A DNA stretch of 64,000 nt from Microbacterium lemovicicum (GCF_003991875.1 NZ_CP031423.1:2542001-2606000); one strand, 5' to 3'; shown: positions 33,681 through 42,853, counted from the stretch's first letter. The notes: generated from the letters alone by a model not told the origin. Made by a program: numbers and translations.

Positions 33681-35528
33681 ATGGCCACCACAGCCCCCAC
33701 GCCGTCCCGAGCCGCCGCGCTCGACGACGACCGCCCGAAGATGTCGCACCGGCAGGTGCTCGAGGCCCTCTCCGGCCTGCTGCTGGGCATGTTCGTCTCG
33801 ATGCTCGCCTCGACCGTCGTCTCGACGTCGCTGCCCGTGATCATCCACGATCTCAACGGCACCCAGACCTCCTACACGTGGGTCGTCACCGCGACCCTGC
33901 TCACCACGGCCATCTCCACCCCGATCTGGGGCAAGCTCGCCGACCTCACCAACCGCAAAGTGCTGTTCCAGCTCGCGATCGTCATCTTCGTGCTGGCCAC
34001 CGCCGCCGCCGGCTTCTCGCAGAACCCCGAGACGCTGATCGCCTTCCGCGCCGTGCAGGGCCTCGGCGCCGGCGGCCTGGCCGCCCTCAGCCAGGTGCTG
34101 ATGGCCGACATCATCAGCCCCCGCGAGCGCGGCCGCTACATGGGCCTGTTCGGTGCCGTCATGGCCGTGGCCACCGTCGGCGGCCCGCTCCTCGGCGGTG
34201 TGATCACCGACGCCTGGGGATGGCGCTGGAACTTCTACGTCGCGCTCCCCTTCGCCATCGCCGCGCTCCTCATCGTGCAGCGCACGCTGCACATCCTGCC
34301 CCGCGCCCGCCGCAAGGTCTCGATCGACTACCTCGGCATCGTCCTGCTGTCGGCCGCGGTCTCGCTGCTGCTCATCTGGGTGACGCTGGCCGGCGACTCC
34401 TTCGAGTGGTGGAGCCTCAGCACCGCCCTCATGGTCGGCGGCGCGCTGCTGGCCGCCGTGCTGTTCATCATGAACGAGCTGCGCGCGCCCGAGCCGCTGG
34501 TGCCGTTGTCGCTGTTCCGCAACCGCACCTTCACCCTCGCGGTCGTGGCCTCCATCGCCACCGGCATCGCGATGTTCGGCGCATCGGTCTTCCTGAGCCA
34601 GTACATGCAGCTGGCCCGCGGCGCGACCCCCACCGAGGCCGGCCTCATGACCATCCCGATGATCGCCGGACTGCTGCTGTCCTCCGTCGGCGTCGGCGCC
34701 CTCATCACCCGCTACGGACAGTGGAAGCCGTACCTCATCACCGGAGCCGTGCTGCTGACCGCGGGCGCGTTCCTGCTGTCGACCATCCACTACGACACGA
34801 ACTTCGCCCTCGTCTCGGTCTACATGTTCCTGCTCGGCGCCGGCGTCGGCATGACGATGCAGAACCTCGTGCTCGTCGTGCAGAACACCTCGTCGCCCTC
34901 CGAGATCGGCGTCGCCAGCTCCGGCGTCACGTTCTTCCGCAGCCTCGGCGGCACCATCGGCGTCTCGGTCATGGGGGCGGCCCTGGCCACCAGCGTCACG
35001 ACCCAGCTCGGCGACCGGCGCGACGAGCTCCAGACCGCGCTGATGAGCCTCGGCGCGCAGGCCCAGGAGTGGGCGGCGCAGCTGCAGTCGGGCACCCTCC
35101 CTCAGGTGCGCGACATGCCCGCCGCGCTCCAGGTCATCTTCGAGGACGTCTACGCCACCGGCATCTCGCACTCCTTCCTGATCGCGGTGCCCTTCGCCGT
35201 GGTGAGCCTGATCGCCGTCCTCTTCCTGCCGAACAAGCCGCTCACCACGATGACCACCAGCGAGCGCCTGCAGGCGGCCGAAGCCGACGTCGCCACCGTC
35301 TCGGTCCCCGAGGCGATGGGCACCCTCACCGCGACCGGCACCGTGCGGACCGTGGCGGCCGACGACGCCGCCGCGGAGACGGCTCAGCCCGCCACCCGCA
35401 CCGACGGCTCGCTGCGCGCCGACAAGAGACTGCGCGCCGACAGCCCCGTTCGCGCCGACGGCCCGCTGCGCACCCGGCGCGGCAATCCGGTCCGCACCCC
35501 GTCCGAGACCCGTCTCAGCCGCCGGTAA
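33681..35528 (+). CDS. MFS drug exporter, DHA2 family (EmrB/QacA-like)
   Basis: A 615-residue exporter with 14 predicted helices. Helix 1 region LSGLLLGMFVSMLASTVVSTSLPVI, motif A GKLADLTNRKVLFQ and motif C LFGAVMAVATVGGPLLGGVI are those of DHA2 transporters. A large extracytoplasmic loop precedes the last helix, and the cytoplasmic tail of about 85 residues ends in an unusual run of Arg-Ala-Asp units (LRADKRLRADSPVRADGPLR). It is transcribed from a MarR-type operator/promoter and its stop overlaps the MarR start (TAATG), so pump and regulator are co-expressed. Confidence 0.92.
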   Translation: MATTAPTPSRAAALDDDRPKMSHRQVLEALSGLLLGMFVSMLASTVVSTSLPVIIHDLNGTQTSYTWVVTATLLTTAISTPIWGKLADLTNRKVLFQLAIVIFVLATAAAGFSQNPETLIAFRAVQGLGAGGLAALSQVLMADIISPRERGRYMGLFGAVMAVATVGGPLLGGVITDAWGWRWNFYVALPFAIAALLIVQRTLHILPRARRKVSIDYLGIVLLSAAVSLLLIWVTLAGDSFEWWSLSTALMVGGALLAAVLFIMNELRAPEPLVPLSLFRNRTFTLAVVASIATGIAMFGASVFLSQYMQLARGATPTEAGLMTIPMIAGLLLSSVGVGALITRYGQWKPYLITGAVLLTAGAFLLSTIHYDTNFALVSVYMFLLGAGVGMTMQNLVLVVQNTSSPSEIGVASSGVTFFRSLGGTIGVSVMGAALATSVTTQLGDRRDELQTALMSLGAQAQEWAAQLQSGTLPQVRDMPAALQVIFEDVYATGISHSFLIAVPFAVVSLIAVLFLPNKPLTTMTTSERLQAAEADVATVSVPEAMGTLTATGTVRTVAADDAAAETAQPATRTDGSLRADKRLRADSPVRADGPLRTRRGNPVRTPSETRLSRR

Positions 35529-36016
35529 TGTCGAGGACGATGACCACTCCCGAGAGCCTCGAGGCGCGCACCGCTGCGGTGCGCGCCCTCGAGGCGGAGT
35601 TCGGGGAGCTGCTCAACCGCGTTCGCCGCATCATCTCCGCCAACGCCGAGCGCGTCAGCCCCGGCATGCTGCCCGGCGCCTACAAGGTGTTCACCACCAT
35701 CGTGAACCGCGGCGCGGTCACGCAGTCCTCCCTCTCCGAGACGCTCATGGCCGACAAGGGGCAGATCAGCCGGACGGTGCGCGAGCTGGAGAGCCTCGGG
35801 CTCGTGGAGCGCACGCCCGATCCGGCCGACGGTCGCTCCAGCATCCTGTCTCCGACCGAGCTCGGCCGGCAGCGGCTGGCCGCCGCGCGCGAGCCGCAGG
35901 AGGACACGCTGATGAAGACGCTCGACGCCTGGCGGATCGATGACATCGGCAACCTCACGCGCCTGCTGCACGCCCTGACCGCGGGCATCACCCCGTCGTC
36001 GACCGAGGGCTCCTGA
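35528..36016 (+). CDS. MarR-family transcriptional regulator
   Basis: A 162-residue winged-helix regulator. The recognition region is AVTQSSLSETLMADKGQISRTVRELESLGLVERTPDPADGRSSIL, with the wing Asp-Gly-Arg typical of MarR proteins. Long helices at both ends form the dimer interface. The ATG at 35528 shares its A with the exporter stop; a second ATG at 35540 is preceded by GAGG but too closely. It probably represses the exporter operon by binding the paired palindromes at 33585-33628 and is released by a drug or phenolic ligand. Confidence 0.88.
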   Translation: MSRTMTTPESLEARTAAVRALEAEFGELLNRVRRIISANAERVSPGMLPGAYKVFTTIVNRGAVTQSSLSETLMADKGQISRTVRELESLGLVERTPDPADGRSSILSPTELGRQRLAAAREPQEDTLMKTLDAWRIDDIGNLTRLLHALTAGITPSSTEGS

Positions 36017-36199
36017 CCTCTTTCCGAGGCTCCTGACGCCGGCTCAGGGCTTCCGACGTCCGCCCGACACACGCGGGCCGCAGGATTAGTGCGCCGGTAG
36101 CACCGGCGTAACACCGCGGAGACACAGCGACGTTTGACTGGAACTCCTCTCGATGAGGAGTGCGGCCGACGTCGGCGCGCACGCGGAAGGAGCCGTGCG

Positions 36200-37231
36200 A
36201 TGAAGACCCGCCCGCTGCGCACCACCGTCAGTCGCCCTGACGCACTCGCCACCGTGGAGACGCCGCCCGAGACGATGCGCGCCGCCGTCATCGACGGCCC
36301 CGGACCCGCGTCCGCGCTCCACCCCGCCACCCTGCCGACCCCCACGCCGGTGCTCAGCGAGCTGCTCGTGCGCGTCGTGGCCGCCGGGGTGAATCCGATC
36401 GACGCCGAGACGCGGGCGGGCGCCGGCGTCTCCTCCGCGATCGACGCCTACCCGGCGGCGCTGGGCTTCGACTTCAGCGGCGTCGTGGTGAGCTCCGCCT
36501 ACGAGTCGCACCCCCTGCCGGTCGGCACCTCGGTCTTCGGCATGGCGCCGTTCCCCCGCTCCGGCGGCAGCTACGCCGAGTACGTCGTCGTGCCGGCGCT
36601 GTCCGTCGCCCGCAAGCCCGCCGCGCTCTCGCATGTCGAGGCCGCCGGCGTGCCGCTCGCGGCCCTGACCGCATGGGGCATCGTCGTGGAGACCGCCCAT
36701 GCCCACGAAGGCCAGCGGATGCTGATCCACGCCGGCAGCGGAGGCGTCGGGCACTTCGCGGTGCAGTTCGCGGCGTACCTGGGGGCGTCGGTCACGACGA
36801 CGGCGTCGGCGCGCAACGCCGCCTGGCTGCGGGAGCTGGGCGCCACCGTGGTCATCGATCACACCACGACCCGGTTCGAGGACGTGGTGTCGGGAATGGA
36901 TGTCGTCATCGATCTCGTGGGCGACCTGCACGATGCCACGAGCACCCGCTCCCTCTCGGTGCTGCGACCCGGCGGCCTGCTGGTCGTGGTGCCCTCGGGC
37001 TCCTCCCCCGGGTTCGCGGAGGCGGCCCGGGCCGCCGGGGTGCGCGCGACCGGCTACCGCGTCATCCCCGACGGCAGCGCCCTGGCCACGATCGCGCGGC
37101 TGCTGGACAGCGGCGCGGTGCAGGTCTACGTCGACCGGGTGTTCGGCCTCGACGATGCCGCGGCCGCGCACGCGCAGCTCGAGGACGGCCACACGCGCGG
37201 CAAGATCGTGCTGCGCATCACCGACGACTGA
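36200..37231 (+). CDS. NADP-dependent zinc-type alcohol dehydrogenase-like oxidoreductase (quinone oxidoreductase family)
   Basis: A 343-residue medium-chain dehydrogenase/reductase. The catalytic-domain N-terminus has RVVAAGVNPIDAETRAG and LGFDFSGVVV, typical of the zinc-free quinone-oxidoreductase branch. The cofactor motif AGSGGVGHFAVQFA lies about residue 190. No cysteine/histidine zinc ligands are seen. ATG at 36200 with AAGGAG 7 bases upstream; longer in-frame starts add only a basic, low-complexity stretch. Its 3' end overlaps the convergent LysR gene by 14 bases. It probably reduces quinones or enones with NADPH. Confidence 0.85.
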   Translation: MKTRPLRTTVSRPDALATVETPPETMRAAVIDGPGPASALHPATLPTPTPVLSELLVRVVAAGVNPIDAETRAGAGVSSAIDAYPAALGFDFSGVVVSSAYESHPLPVGTSVFGMAPFPRSGGSYAEYVVVPALSVARKPAALSHVEAAGVPLAALTAWGIVVETAHAHEGQRMLIHAGSGGVGHFAVQFAAYLGASVTTTASARNAAWLRELGATVVIDHTTTRFEDVVSGMDVVIDLVGDLHDATSTRSLSVLRPGGLLVVVPSGSSPGFAEAARAAGVRATGYRVIPDGSALATIARLLDSGAVQVYVDRVFGLDDAAAAHAQLEDGHTRGKIVLRITDD

Positions 37232-38117
37232 CCGGGTCGAGCACCCGGCGTCCCTCGGTGATGACCGCGTCGGCGACGGCGTCGAGCAGCTCGGACCGCA
37301 GGTTCCACTGCTGCCAGTAGAGCGGCACGTCGACCGGATCGCCCGGCAGGGCGATGAGCCGCCCCGCCCGCACGGCGTCGGCCGACTGGAAGGGAGGGAG
37401 GAGTCCCCACCCGAGCCCCGCCGACACCGCGGCGGCGAAGTCGGCGGAGGCGGGGATGCGGTGCCGTGGAGGAACCGCCGCGTCCACGCCTCGCGCGCGC
37501 AGCCACCGGGTCTGCAGGTCGTCGCGCCGGTCGAAGTCGACCACCGGTGCCGCCTGCAGCTCGTCTGCGGTGACGCCCTGGCCGAACCACCGCGCCGCGA
37601 AGGCCGGCGTCGCCACCGCCTCGTAGCGCATCGATCCCAGCGCACTCACCCGACAGCCCGCGACCGGGATCTCGCGGGAGGTCACGGCCCCCATCACGGT
37701 GCCCGACTCCAGCAGCTCCGAGGTGAACTCCTGGTCGTCGCGGTGGATGTCGAAGACGACCGCGCGCTCCTCCGACAGGCGGGCGAGAGGCGGCAGGAAC
37801 CATGTCGCGAGCGAGTCCGCGTTCACCCCCAGCGGGATGCTGACCCGTGCGCCCTCGTCTCCCACGCCGAGCTCCGAGACGGTGTCGTGCGCGAGGAGCG
37901 CGACCTGGCGCGCCAGCCGCACCACGGCCTCGCCGTCCGGCGTCGCGCGCGCCGGCCGGGAGCGCACGAGCACGACCTTCCCGATGATCTCCTCGAGCGA
38001 CTTGATGCGCTGGCTCACGGCGGACGGGGTGATGTGCAGCGTGCGCGCGGCGGCGTCGAGCGTGCCCTCGTCCACGACGACGGCGAGCGTCTCTGCCAGC
38101 TCGAGGGGGATCCTCAT
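37218..38117 (-). CDS. lysG: LysR-family regulator LysG/ArgP type
   Basis: A 299-residue LysR regulator. The helix-turn-helix is LAVVVDEGTLDAAARTLHITPSAVSQRIKSLE at residues about 9-40, followed by the linker helix and a two-lobe effector domain. It is divergent from lysE with a 71-base gap, exactly the arrangement of LysG-LysE in Corynebacterium, where LysG with lysine or arginine activates the exporter. The ATG at 38117 was chosen because the family start (MRIPLELAETLAVV) begins there; an upstream start would lie in the divergent promoter. Confidence 0.87.
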   Translation of the reverse strand: MRIPLELAETLAVVVDEGTLDAAARTLHITPSAVSQRIKSLEEIIGKVVLVRSRPARATPDGEAVVRLARQVALLAHDTVSELGVGDEGARVSIPLGVNADSLATWFLPPLARLSEERAVVFDIHRDDQEFTSELLESGTVMGAVTSREIPVAGCRVSALGSMRYEAVATPAFAARWFGQGVTADELQAAPVVDFDRRDDLQTRWLRARGVDAAVPPRHRIPASADFAAAVSAGLGWGLLPPFQSADAVRAGRLIALPGDPVDVPLYWQQWNLRSELLDAVADAVITEGRRVLDPVSRR

Positions 38118-38188
38118 CGTAAGACAGGCTAATGCAGCGGAAGTCACGTGAGCTGTACTGAACACGCTCTTCGCTCTAGCGTCGAATC
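38118..38188. promoter_or_regulatory. lysG-lysE divergent promoter region
   Basis: A TAGCGT -10 box at 38177-38182 ends six bases before the lysE GTG, so lysE is probably leaderless. A weak -35-like CTGTAC lies 18 bases upstream of it. The AT-richer stretch between is where LysG should bind by analogy with the family; no perfect T-N11-A dyad stood out. Confidence 0.5.
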
Positions 38189-38866
38189 GTGTTCACCTCC
38201 GTCCTCGCCGGCCTCGGCCTCGGCTTCTCGCTCATCGTCGCCATCGGAGCGCAGAACCTCTTCGTGCTGCGCCAGGGCCTCCGCCGCGAGAACGTGGTCG
38301 TCATCGCCGCGATCTGCGCGGTGTCGGATGCTGCGCTCATCATCCTCGGAGTCTCGGGCATCGGGCTGGTCCTGCAGGCCGTGCCGTGGCTGATCGACGT
38401 CGTCAGATGGGCCGGGGCCGCCTTCCTGCTCGTCTACGGGCTGCTCGCCGCCCGCCGGGCCTGGCGCCCCTCGGGTCAGGCGCTCGAGGTCGCCGAGACG
38501 GAGCGCATCGCCGACGGCGTAGCCCCGGCGACGGGCGGCGCAACCGCGACGCGCACGATCTCCACACGCGCCCGCACCGGTCTCGTCCCCGCGGTCCTGA
38601 CGTGCCTCGCCCTCACCTGGCTGAATCCCCACGTCTACCTCGACACGGTGTTCCTCCTGGGCACCGTGGCCAACACGCACGGCGCGGACCGCTGGTGGTT
38701 CGCCGCGGGCGCGGTGACCGCCAGCATCCTGTGGTTCTTCGGTCTCGCCTTCGGCGCCCGCTTCCTCGGGCGCTGGCTGTCCACGCCGCGCGCGTGGCGC
38801 ATCCTCGACGGCGTCATCGCGATCGTCATGATCGCTCTGGCCGTCAGCCTGGTGCTGCCGCACTGA
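38189..38866 (+). CDS. lysE: Basic amino-acid exporter LysE
   Basis: A 225-residue inner-membrane exporter with about six helices. The N-terminus LAGLGLGFSLIVAIGAQNLFVLRQGLRR is the diagnostic LysE/ArgO motif (IGAQNxFVLRQG), and a second signature LTWLNPHVYLDTVFLLG lies near residue 150. It exports lysine and arginine when intracellular levels rise. GTG start with a -10 box at the leaderless distance; divergent from lysG. Confidence 0.93.
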   Translation: MFTSVLAGLGLGFSLIVAIGAQNLFVLRQGLRRENVVVIAAICAVSDAALIILGVSGIGLVLQAVPWLIDVVRWAGAAFLLVYGLLAARRAWRPSGQALEVAETERIADGVAPATGGATATRTISTRARTGLVPAVLTCLALTWLNPHVYLDTVFLLGTVANTHGADRWWFAAGAVTASILWFFGLAFGARFLGRWLSTPRAWRILDGVIAIVMIALAVSLVLPH

Positions 38867-38900
38867 AACGAAAGGCCGCGGCATCCGGCACGATGAGGGG

Positions 38901-39176
38901 ATGAAGCGCGTGCACGTCCTCGTCCGCGGCGAGGTCCAGGGGGTCGGCTACCGGTACACCGCGAAGATGACCGCCGACGAGGCGGGCGTCACCGGCTGGG
39001 TGCGCAACCGCCGCGACGGATCGGTCGAGGCCGAGGTGCAGGGCAGCGCCGCCGCCGTCGACGAGATGCTGGCCTGGATGGCTCAAGGTCCGCCGGGTGG
39101 CCGTGTGGACGCTGCGCAGGTCGACGACCGCGACGCCGTCGACGAATCCGGTTTCGAGGTCCGCGCGACGGCCTAG
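38901..39176 (+). CDS. acyP: Acylphosphatase
   Basis: A 91-residue enzyme that hydrolyses carboxyl-phosphate bonds. The active-site Arg lies in VQGVGYRYTAKM and the catalytic Asn in GWVRNRRDGSVEAEVQG, both at standard positions. Length is normal. The upstream CACGAT six bases before the ATG may serve a leaderless start, as GAGGGG abuts the ATG too closely to be a ribosome site. Its stop codon overlaps that of the convergent nitronate-monooxygenase-like gene. Confidence 0.92.
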   Translation: MKRVHVLVRGEVQGVGYRYTAKMTADEAGVTGWVRNRRDGSVEAEVQGSAAAVDEMLAWMAQGPPGGRVDAAQVDDRDAVDESGFEVRATA

Positions 39177-40216
39177 GGCAGCCCGGCCGCCAGCTCGGCG
39201 AACACCTCGGCCGCGTCGTCGCGGTCGCCGATCGCGGCCGATTGGCCCGCCCACAGCGACAGCAGATCCTCGTCGCCGCGGGCCGAGGCCGCGGCCCGGA
39301 AGACCCCGGTGAGCCAGTTCTGCGCCGGGAACGGCGCGATCATGCCGCTCGCCTCGATATCGCGCACGGCGCGGTTCGGGATGCCGCGGGCCAGCCTTCC
39401 GCTCATCGCGCGGGTCAGCACGGTGCCGGTGTCGGAGGACGCCGCCAGCGCCCGCCGGTGCGCCTCGGTCGCGGCCGACTGCCGGGTGCGCAGGAAGGCG
39501 GACCCCACCTGCACGCCGGACGCGCCCAGCGCGAACGCCGCCGACACCCCGCGACGATCGGCGATGCCGCCGGCGGCGATGACGGGCACCCGCACGGCGT
39601 CGACGACCTGCGGTACCAGCGACATCGTGCCGACCAGCGACTCCTCGGCGCGCGCGAGGAACGAGACGCGGTGTCCGCCGGCCTCGCTGCCGCTGGCCAC
39701 GACGGCGTCCACGCCGCCCTCCTCCAGCGCGACCGCCTCGGCGACGGTCGTGGCGGTGCCGATGAGACGGATGCCGCGGCTCCGCGCCTCCTCGACCTGG
39801 TGCGGCGCCGGCACCCCGAACACGACGCTGACGGCGGCGGGTGCAGCATCCCTCACCGCCTCCCACTGCTCATCGACGGACGGCAGGAAGGCGGCGGGCG
39901 TCTCGGGGACGTCGACGCCCGCGGCCGCGAAGAGCGGGGCGAGGGCGTCGAGGAACGGCGCCAGCGGCGGATCGCCGGGGAGCACCTCCTCGCCGGTCGG
40001 CAGCCAGAGGTTGAGCGCGAACGGGCGGCCGGTCCGCGCTCGGAGCTCGGCCGCGGTCTGCGCGATGCGCTCCGCGGCGTATCCGTACAGTCCGTAGCCG
40101 CCCAGTCCCCCGAGCTCGCTGACCGCAGCCGTCAGGGCGACGCTCGAGAGCCCGCCGAACGGTCCGAGCAGGATGGGCGTCTCGATGCCGAGCAGATCGG
40201 CGAGCGTGCGGGTCAT
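39173..40216 (-). CDS. Nitronate monooxygenase/NPD-like FMN enzyme
   Basis: A 347-residue TIM-barrel flavoprotein. The N-terminal IETPILLGPFGG, the central GSEAGGHR (family motif with catalytic-region His) and the phosphate-binding PVIAAGGIADRRGVSAAFALGASGVQVGSAFL are those of 2-nitropropane dioxygenase/enoyl reductase-like proteins. Family members oxidise propionate 3-nitronate or reduce enoyl groups, so the substrate here is open. ATG at 40216; 3' end overlaps acyP by 4 bases. Confidence 0.87.
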   Translation of the reverse strand: MTRTLADLLGIETPILLGPFGGLSSVALTAAVSELGGLGGYGLYGYAAERIAQTAAELRARTGRPFALNLWLPTGEEVLPGDPPLAPFLDALAPLFAAAGVDVPETPAAFLPSVDEQWEAVRDAAPAAVSVVFGVPAPHQVEEARSRGIRLIGTATTVAEAVALEEGGVDAVVASGSEAGGHRVSFLARAEESLVGTMSLVPQVVDAVRVPVIAAGGIADRRGVSAAFALGASGVQVGSAFLRTRQSAATEAHRRALAASSDTGTVLTRAMSGRLARGIPNRAVRDIEASGMIAPFPAQNWLTGVFRAAASARGDEDLLSLWAGQSAAIGDRDDAAEVFAELAAGLP

Positions 40217-40303
40217 CCCCGTGACGCTACCGGGCGAGCCGAGCGGAGGGATGCATCCCGCACCGGGGCGACGCCAGCACCCCATCCGCGGCCGGGAACG
40301 GCA

Positions 40304-40331
40304 AAGGGCCCCACCCGGAGGTGAGGCCCTT
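40304..40331. terminator. Terminator hairpin downstream of rplA
   Basis: Arms AAGGGCC-C-CACC and GGTG-A-GGCCCTT with a CGGA loop form an 11-bp stem with one C-A mismatch, 19 bases beyond the rplA stop. The A/T ends on both sides allow it to act in either direction. Confidence 0.75.
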
Positions 40332-40349
40332 CGTGCGATGCGTGTCGGC

Positions 40350-41039
40350 TCAGAGAGCGTTGACGTCCAGCGGGATGCCGGGGCCGAACGTGGTCGACAC
40401 CGCACCCTTCTGGATGTAACGGCCCTTGGAGCTGGACGGCTTGAGGCGGACGATCTCCTCGAGCGCGGCGGCGAAGTTCTCGTCGAGCTGCTCGTGCGAG
40501 AACGAGGCCTTGCCGACGACGAAGTGCACGTTGGCGTGCTTGTCGACGCGGAACTCGATCTTTCCGCCCTTGATCTCCTCGACGGCCTTGGCCGGGTTCG
40601 GGGTGACCGTGCCGGTCTTCGGGTTCGGCATCAGACCGCGGGGTCCGAGCACCTTTCCGAGACGGCCGACCTGGCCCATGAGCTCGGGGGTGGAGACGGC
40701 GGCGTCGAAGGCGGTGTAGCCCCCGGCGACCTTCTCGATGAGCTCGGCGCCGCCGACCTCATCGGCACCCGCGGCGATGGCGGCCTCGGCGGCCGGACCG
40801 GTCGCGAAGACGATGACGCGGGCGGTCTTGCCGGTGCCGTGGGGCAGCATGACGGTGCCGCGCACCATCTGGTCCGCCTTGCGGGGGTCGACGGCGAGCT
40901 TGAGCGCGACCTCGACGGTCGAGTCGAACTTCGCCGATCCGGTGTCCTTCGCGATCGCGACGGCCTCGGTGGGCGAGTAGAACGTGTCCGGCGCGATCTT
41001 CGCGGCGGCGGCCTTGTAAGCCTTGGACTTGGTTGCCAT
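40350..41039 (-). CDS. rplA: 50S ribosomal protein L1
   Basis: A 229-residue protein of the mobile L1 stalk. Family sequence is clear: [35 protein letters not shown], the signature region [19 protein letters not shown], and the C-terminal [21 protein letters not shown]. It follows rplK by 14 bases as in other bacteria. In many bacteria L1 represses the L11-L1 operon by binding its mRNA; no L1-binding element was identified here. Confidence 0.98.
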   Translation of the reverse strand: MATKSKAYKAAAAKIAPDTFYSPTEAVAIAKDTGSAKFDSTVEVALKLAVDPRKADQMVRGTVMLPHGTGKTARVIVFATGPAAEAAIAAGADEVGGAELIEKVAGGYTAFDAAVSTPELMGQVGRLGKVLGPRGLMPNPKTGTVTPNPAKAVEEIKGGKIEFRVDKHANVHFVVGKASFSHEQLDENFAAALEEIVRLKPSSSKGRYIQKGAVSTTFGPGIPLDVNAL

Positions 41040-41053
41040 GATCCTTATTCCCC

Positions 41054-41485
41054 TCAGCCCTCGACCGTGATGCCCATGGAGCGGGCGGTACCGGCGATGA
41101 TCTTCGCCGCGGCGTCGATGTCGTTCGCGTTCAGGTCGGGCTGCTTCGTCTCGGCGATCTCGCGGACCTGAGCCTGCGTGAGCTTGCCCACCTTGGTGGT
41201 GTGCGGCGTCGCGGAGCCCTTCGACAGGCCGGCGGCCTTCTTGATGAGCTCGGCTGCCGGGGGCGTCTTCAGGATGAACGTGAAGCTGCGGTCCTCGTAG
41301 ACGGTGATCTCGACGGGGATGACGTTGCCGCGCTGGGCCTCGGTCGCCGCGTTGTACGCCTTGCAGAACTCCATGATGTTGACGCCGTGCTGACCGAGCG
41401 CGGGCCCGATCGGGGGCGCCGGGTTGGCGGCTCCTGCCTTGATCTGGAGCTTGATCAGGCCGGTCACCTTCTTCTTGGGTGCCAT
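41054..41485 (-). CDS. rplK: 50S ribosomal protein L11
   Basis: A 143-residue protein of the GTPase-associated centre. The N-terminal Pro-rich segment [34 protein letters not shown] and the rRNA-binding domain [14 protein letters not shown]...[21 protein letters not shown] are unmistakable. Its ATG at 41485 has GAAAGGAAGAG about 5 bases upstream. It heads the rplK-rplA operon; the usual upstream partner nusG is 2 kb away behind a terminator and repeats. A TAAGCT -10-like box at 41594-41599 could start this operon. Confidence 0.98.
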
Positions 41486-42004
41486 GTCTCTTCCTTTCGT
41501 TCGAACCGGATGCCGTGGCATCCTGTTCTCCCGCGTGCCCGGCATCTCCGGACCGCGGTCGTCCGCGCACGCCGAAGCGACGCAAACCACCCAAGCTTAC
41601 CTCATGCGGGGCGGACCCTCTCCCGCGGGGCAGCCCGACTGTGGCCCGCTCCCCGGCTGGCTGCCGGTGGCCCCGTCCTCCCCCGGGTGGCTGCCGGTGG
41701 CCTCGTCCTCCCCGGGTTACCCGCTCCGGCCCGCCTCTCGCGTGCACGATCGCGGAGATGTGCAGGATGACGGATGCTGGGGGCTGCAGCATCCGTCCTC
41801 ATCCTGCACATCTCCGTCGCCACGCCCGCCGGGTGGCTGCCGGCGGCCCCGTCCTCCCCCGGCCTACCCGCTTCACCCGGACCCGCCTGACCTCCCCTCA
41901 CCCCGGCGCGCCTCTCGCAAGCACGATCGCGGAGTTGTGCAGGATGACGGATGCTGGGGGGCTGCAGCATCCGTCATCCTGCACATCTCCGTCGCCACGC
42001 CCGA
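41486..42004. repeat. Two tandem ~177-bp repeats, each with a long palindrome
   Basis: About 350 bases from near 41650 to 42004 consist of two copies of a 177-base unit. Each contains a GGCTGCCGGYGGCC module (three copies, starting near 41659, 41689 and 41835) and a long hairpin: 41753-41816 (27 paired bases, 3-base bulge) and 41930-41991 (27 pairs, one mismatch). The arms read CGGAGATGTGCAGGATGA then CGGATGCTG. No gene was found in the 519-base gap; the part next to rplK (41486-41650) holds its promoter and leader. Confidence 0.75.
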
Positions 42005-42853
42005 TCACGCGGCGCGGTGAAGCCCCTGCGCGACGGCGAGCACGATCACGTCATGCACCTCGGCCCATCGCGTCATGATCTGCACGTAGTCCAGGCGGAT
42101 GACGTGGAAACCCAGCAGCATCAGCCGCGCGTCATGGGCGATGTCGCTGCGGCGCTGAGCCCCGACGTGGTGTCCGCCATCGACCTGCAGGACAAGACGA
42201 TCGCCGATCAAGAAGTCGACGCGATGACCACCGAGCCATACCTGCTGGCGGATCGGCAGCCGGAGGAACCGCAGCCGCACGGGGATGAACGTCTCGAGCC
42301 CAGAGTCGGAGTGCACGGAGCACGCCTCGAGGAGCGAGCGCGCGGCGGTCGACAGTGGCAGGAGACGGACGGCCTCACGCGTCACGTGCCCGTGCCGGAG
42401 CGCCGACTCCCACACAGCGAGGGCGCGCTCGTGCGGCTGGCAGCTCACGACTGCGGCAAGCGCGTTCTCGACGCGGTCCACCAGGACATCCGGATGCCGC
42501 GGCACCAACGGTCGCGCCCAGTGGACGCGGGTGCCCTCCCGGACTTCGCCGATGTGCCGATGCGGATCCGCCGCCACGTGGACTGCGCCGTCGTCGAAGA
42601 CCCAGAGTCCGAGACGTTCCGCCTGAGTGAGGCAGGTGAGCACCACGCCCGCGCGAGCCGCGGCCATCAGCGCAGGATCGGCCTCCGGGAGCGCGACCCA
42701 GCCGTTTCGCGGACGCAGCAGCACGCGCGCCGCGACCGCCTGCTCGATCGCCCGGCGAGGCACACCCGCGTGCCGAAGGGCGGCCACCCGCATGACGCCG
42801 CCGGCCACGGCGACCGCCTCAGTGAGAATCACCATCCCGGCAGGCTCGCGCAT
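42005..42853 (-). CDS. DUF559 (Vsr-like endonuclease-fold) protein with N-terminal AbiEi-like winged helix
   Basis: A 282-residue protein. Residues about 10-60 (GGVMRVAALRHAGVPRRAIEQAV) fit the winged-helix of AbiEi-type antitoxins. The C-terminal 110 residues form a DUF559 domain of the very-short-patch-repair endonuclease fold, with GGHRVDFLIGDRLVLQVDGGHH holding the putative catalytic Asp and the Q-X-D-G motif, and LLGFHVIRLDYVQIM following. These proteins are common single genes in actinobacteria without known function; no toxin AbiEii partner is adjacent. The start is uncertain (42853 or 42835) and lacks a good ribosome site. It lies between two arrays of palindromic repeats. Confidence 0.7.
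   Translation of the reverse strand: MREPAGMVILTEAVAVAGGVMRVAALRHAGVPRRAIEQAVAARVLLRPRNGWVALPEADPALMAAARAGVVLTCLTQAERLGLWVFDDGAVHVAADPHRHIGEVREGTRVHWARPLVPRHPDVLVDRVENALAAVVSCQPHERALAVWESALRHGHVTREAVRLLPLSTAARSLLEACSVHSDSGLETFIPVRLRFLRLPIRQQVWLGGHRVDFLIGDRLVLQVDGGHHVGAQRRSDIAHDARLMLLGFHVIRLDYVQIMTRWAEVHDVIVLAVAQGLHRAA

Noticed and set aside
36017..36199. Short inverted segments after the MarR gene as a terminator
   Set aside because: Only weak pairings (for example GCGCCGGTAGCACCGGCG) were seen, too short and poorly placed to call.
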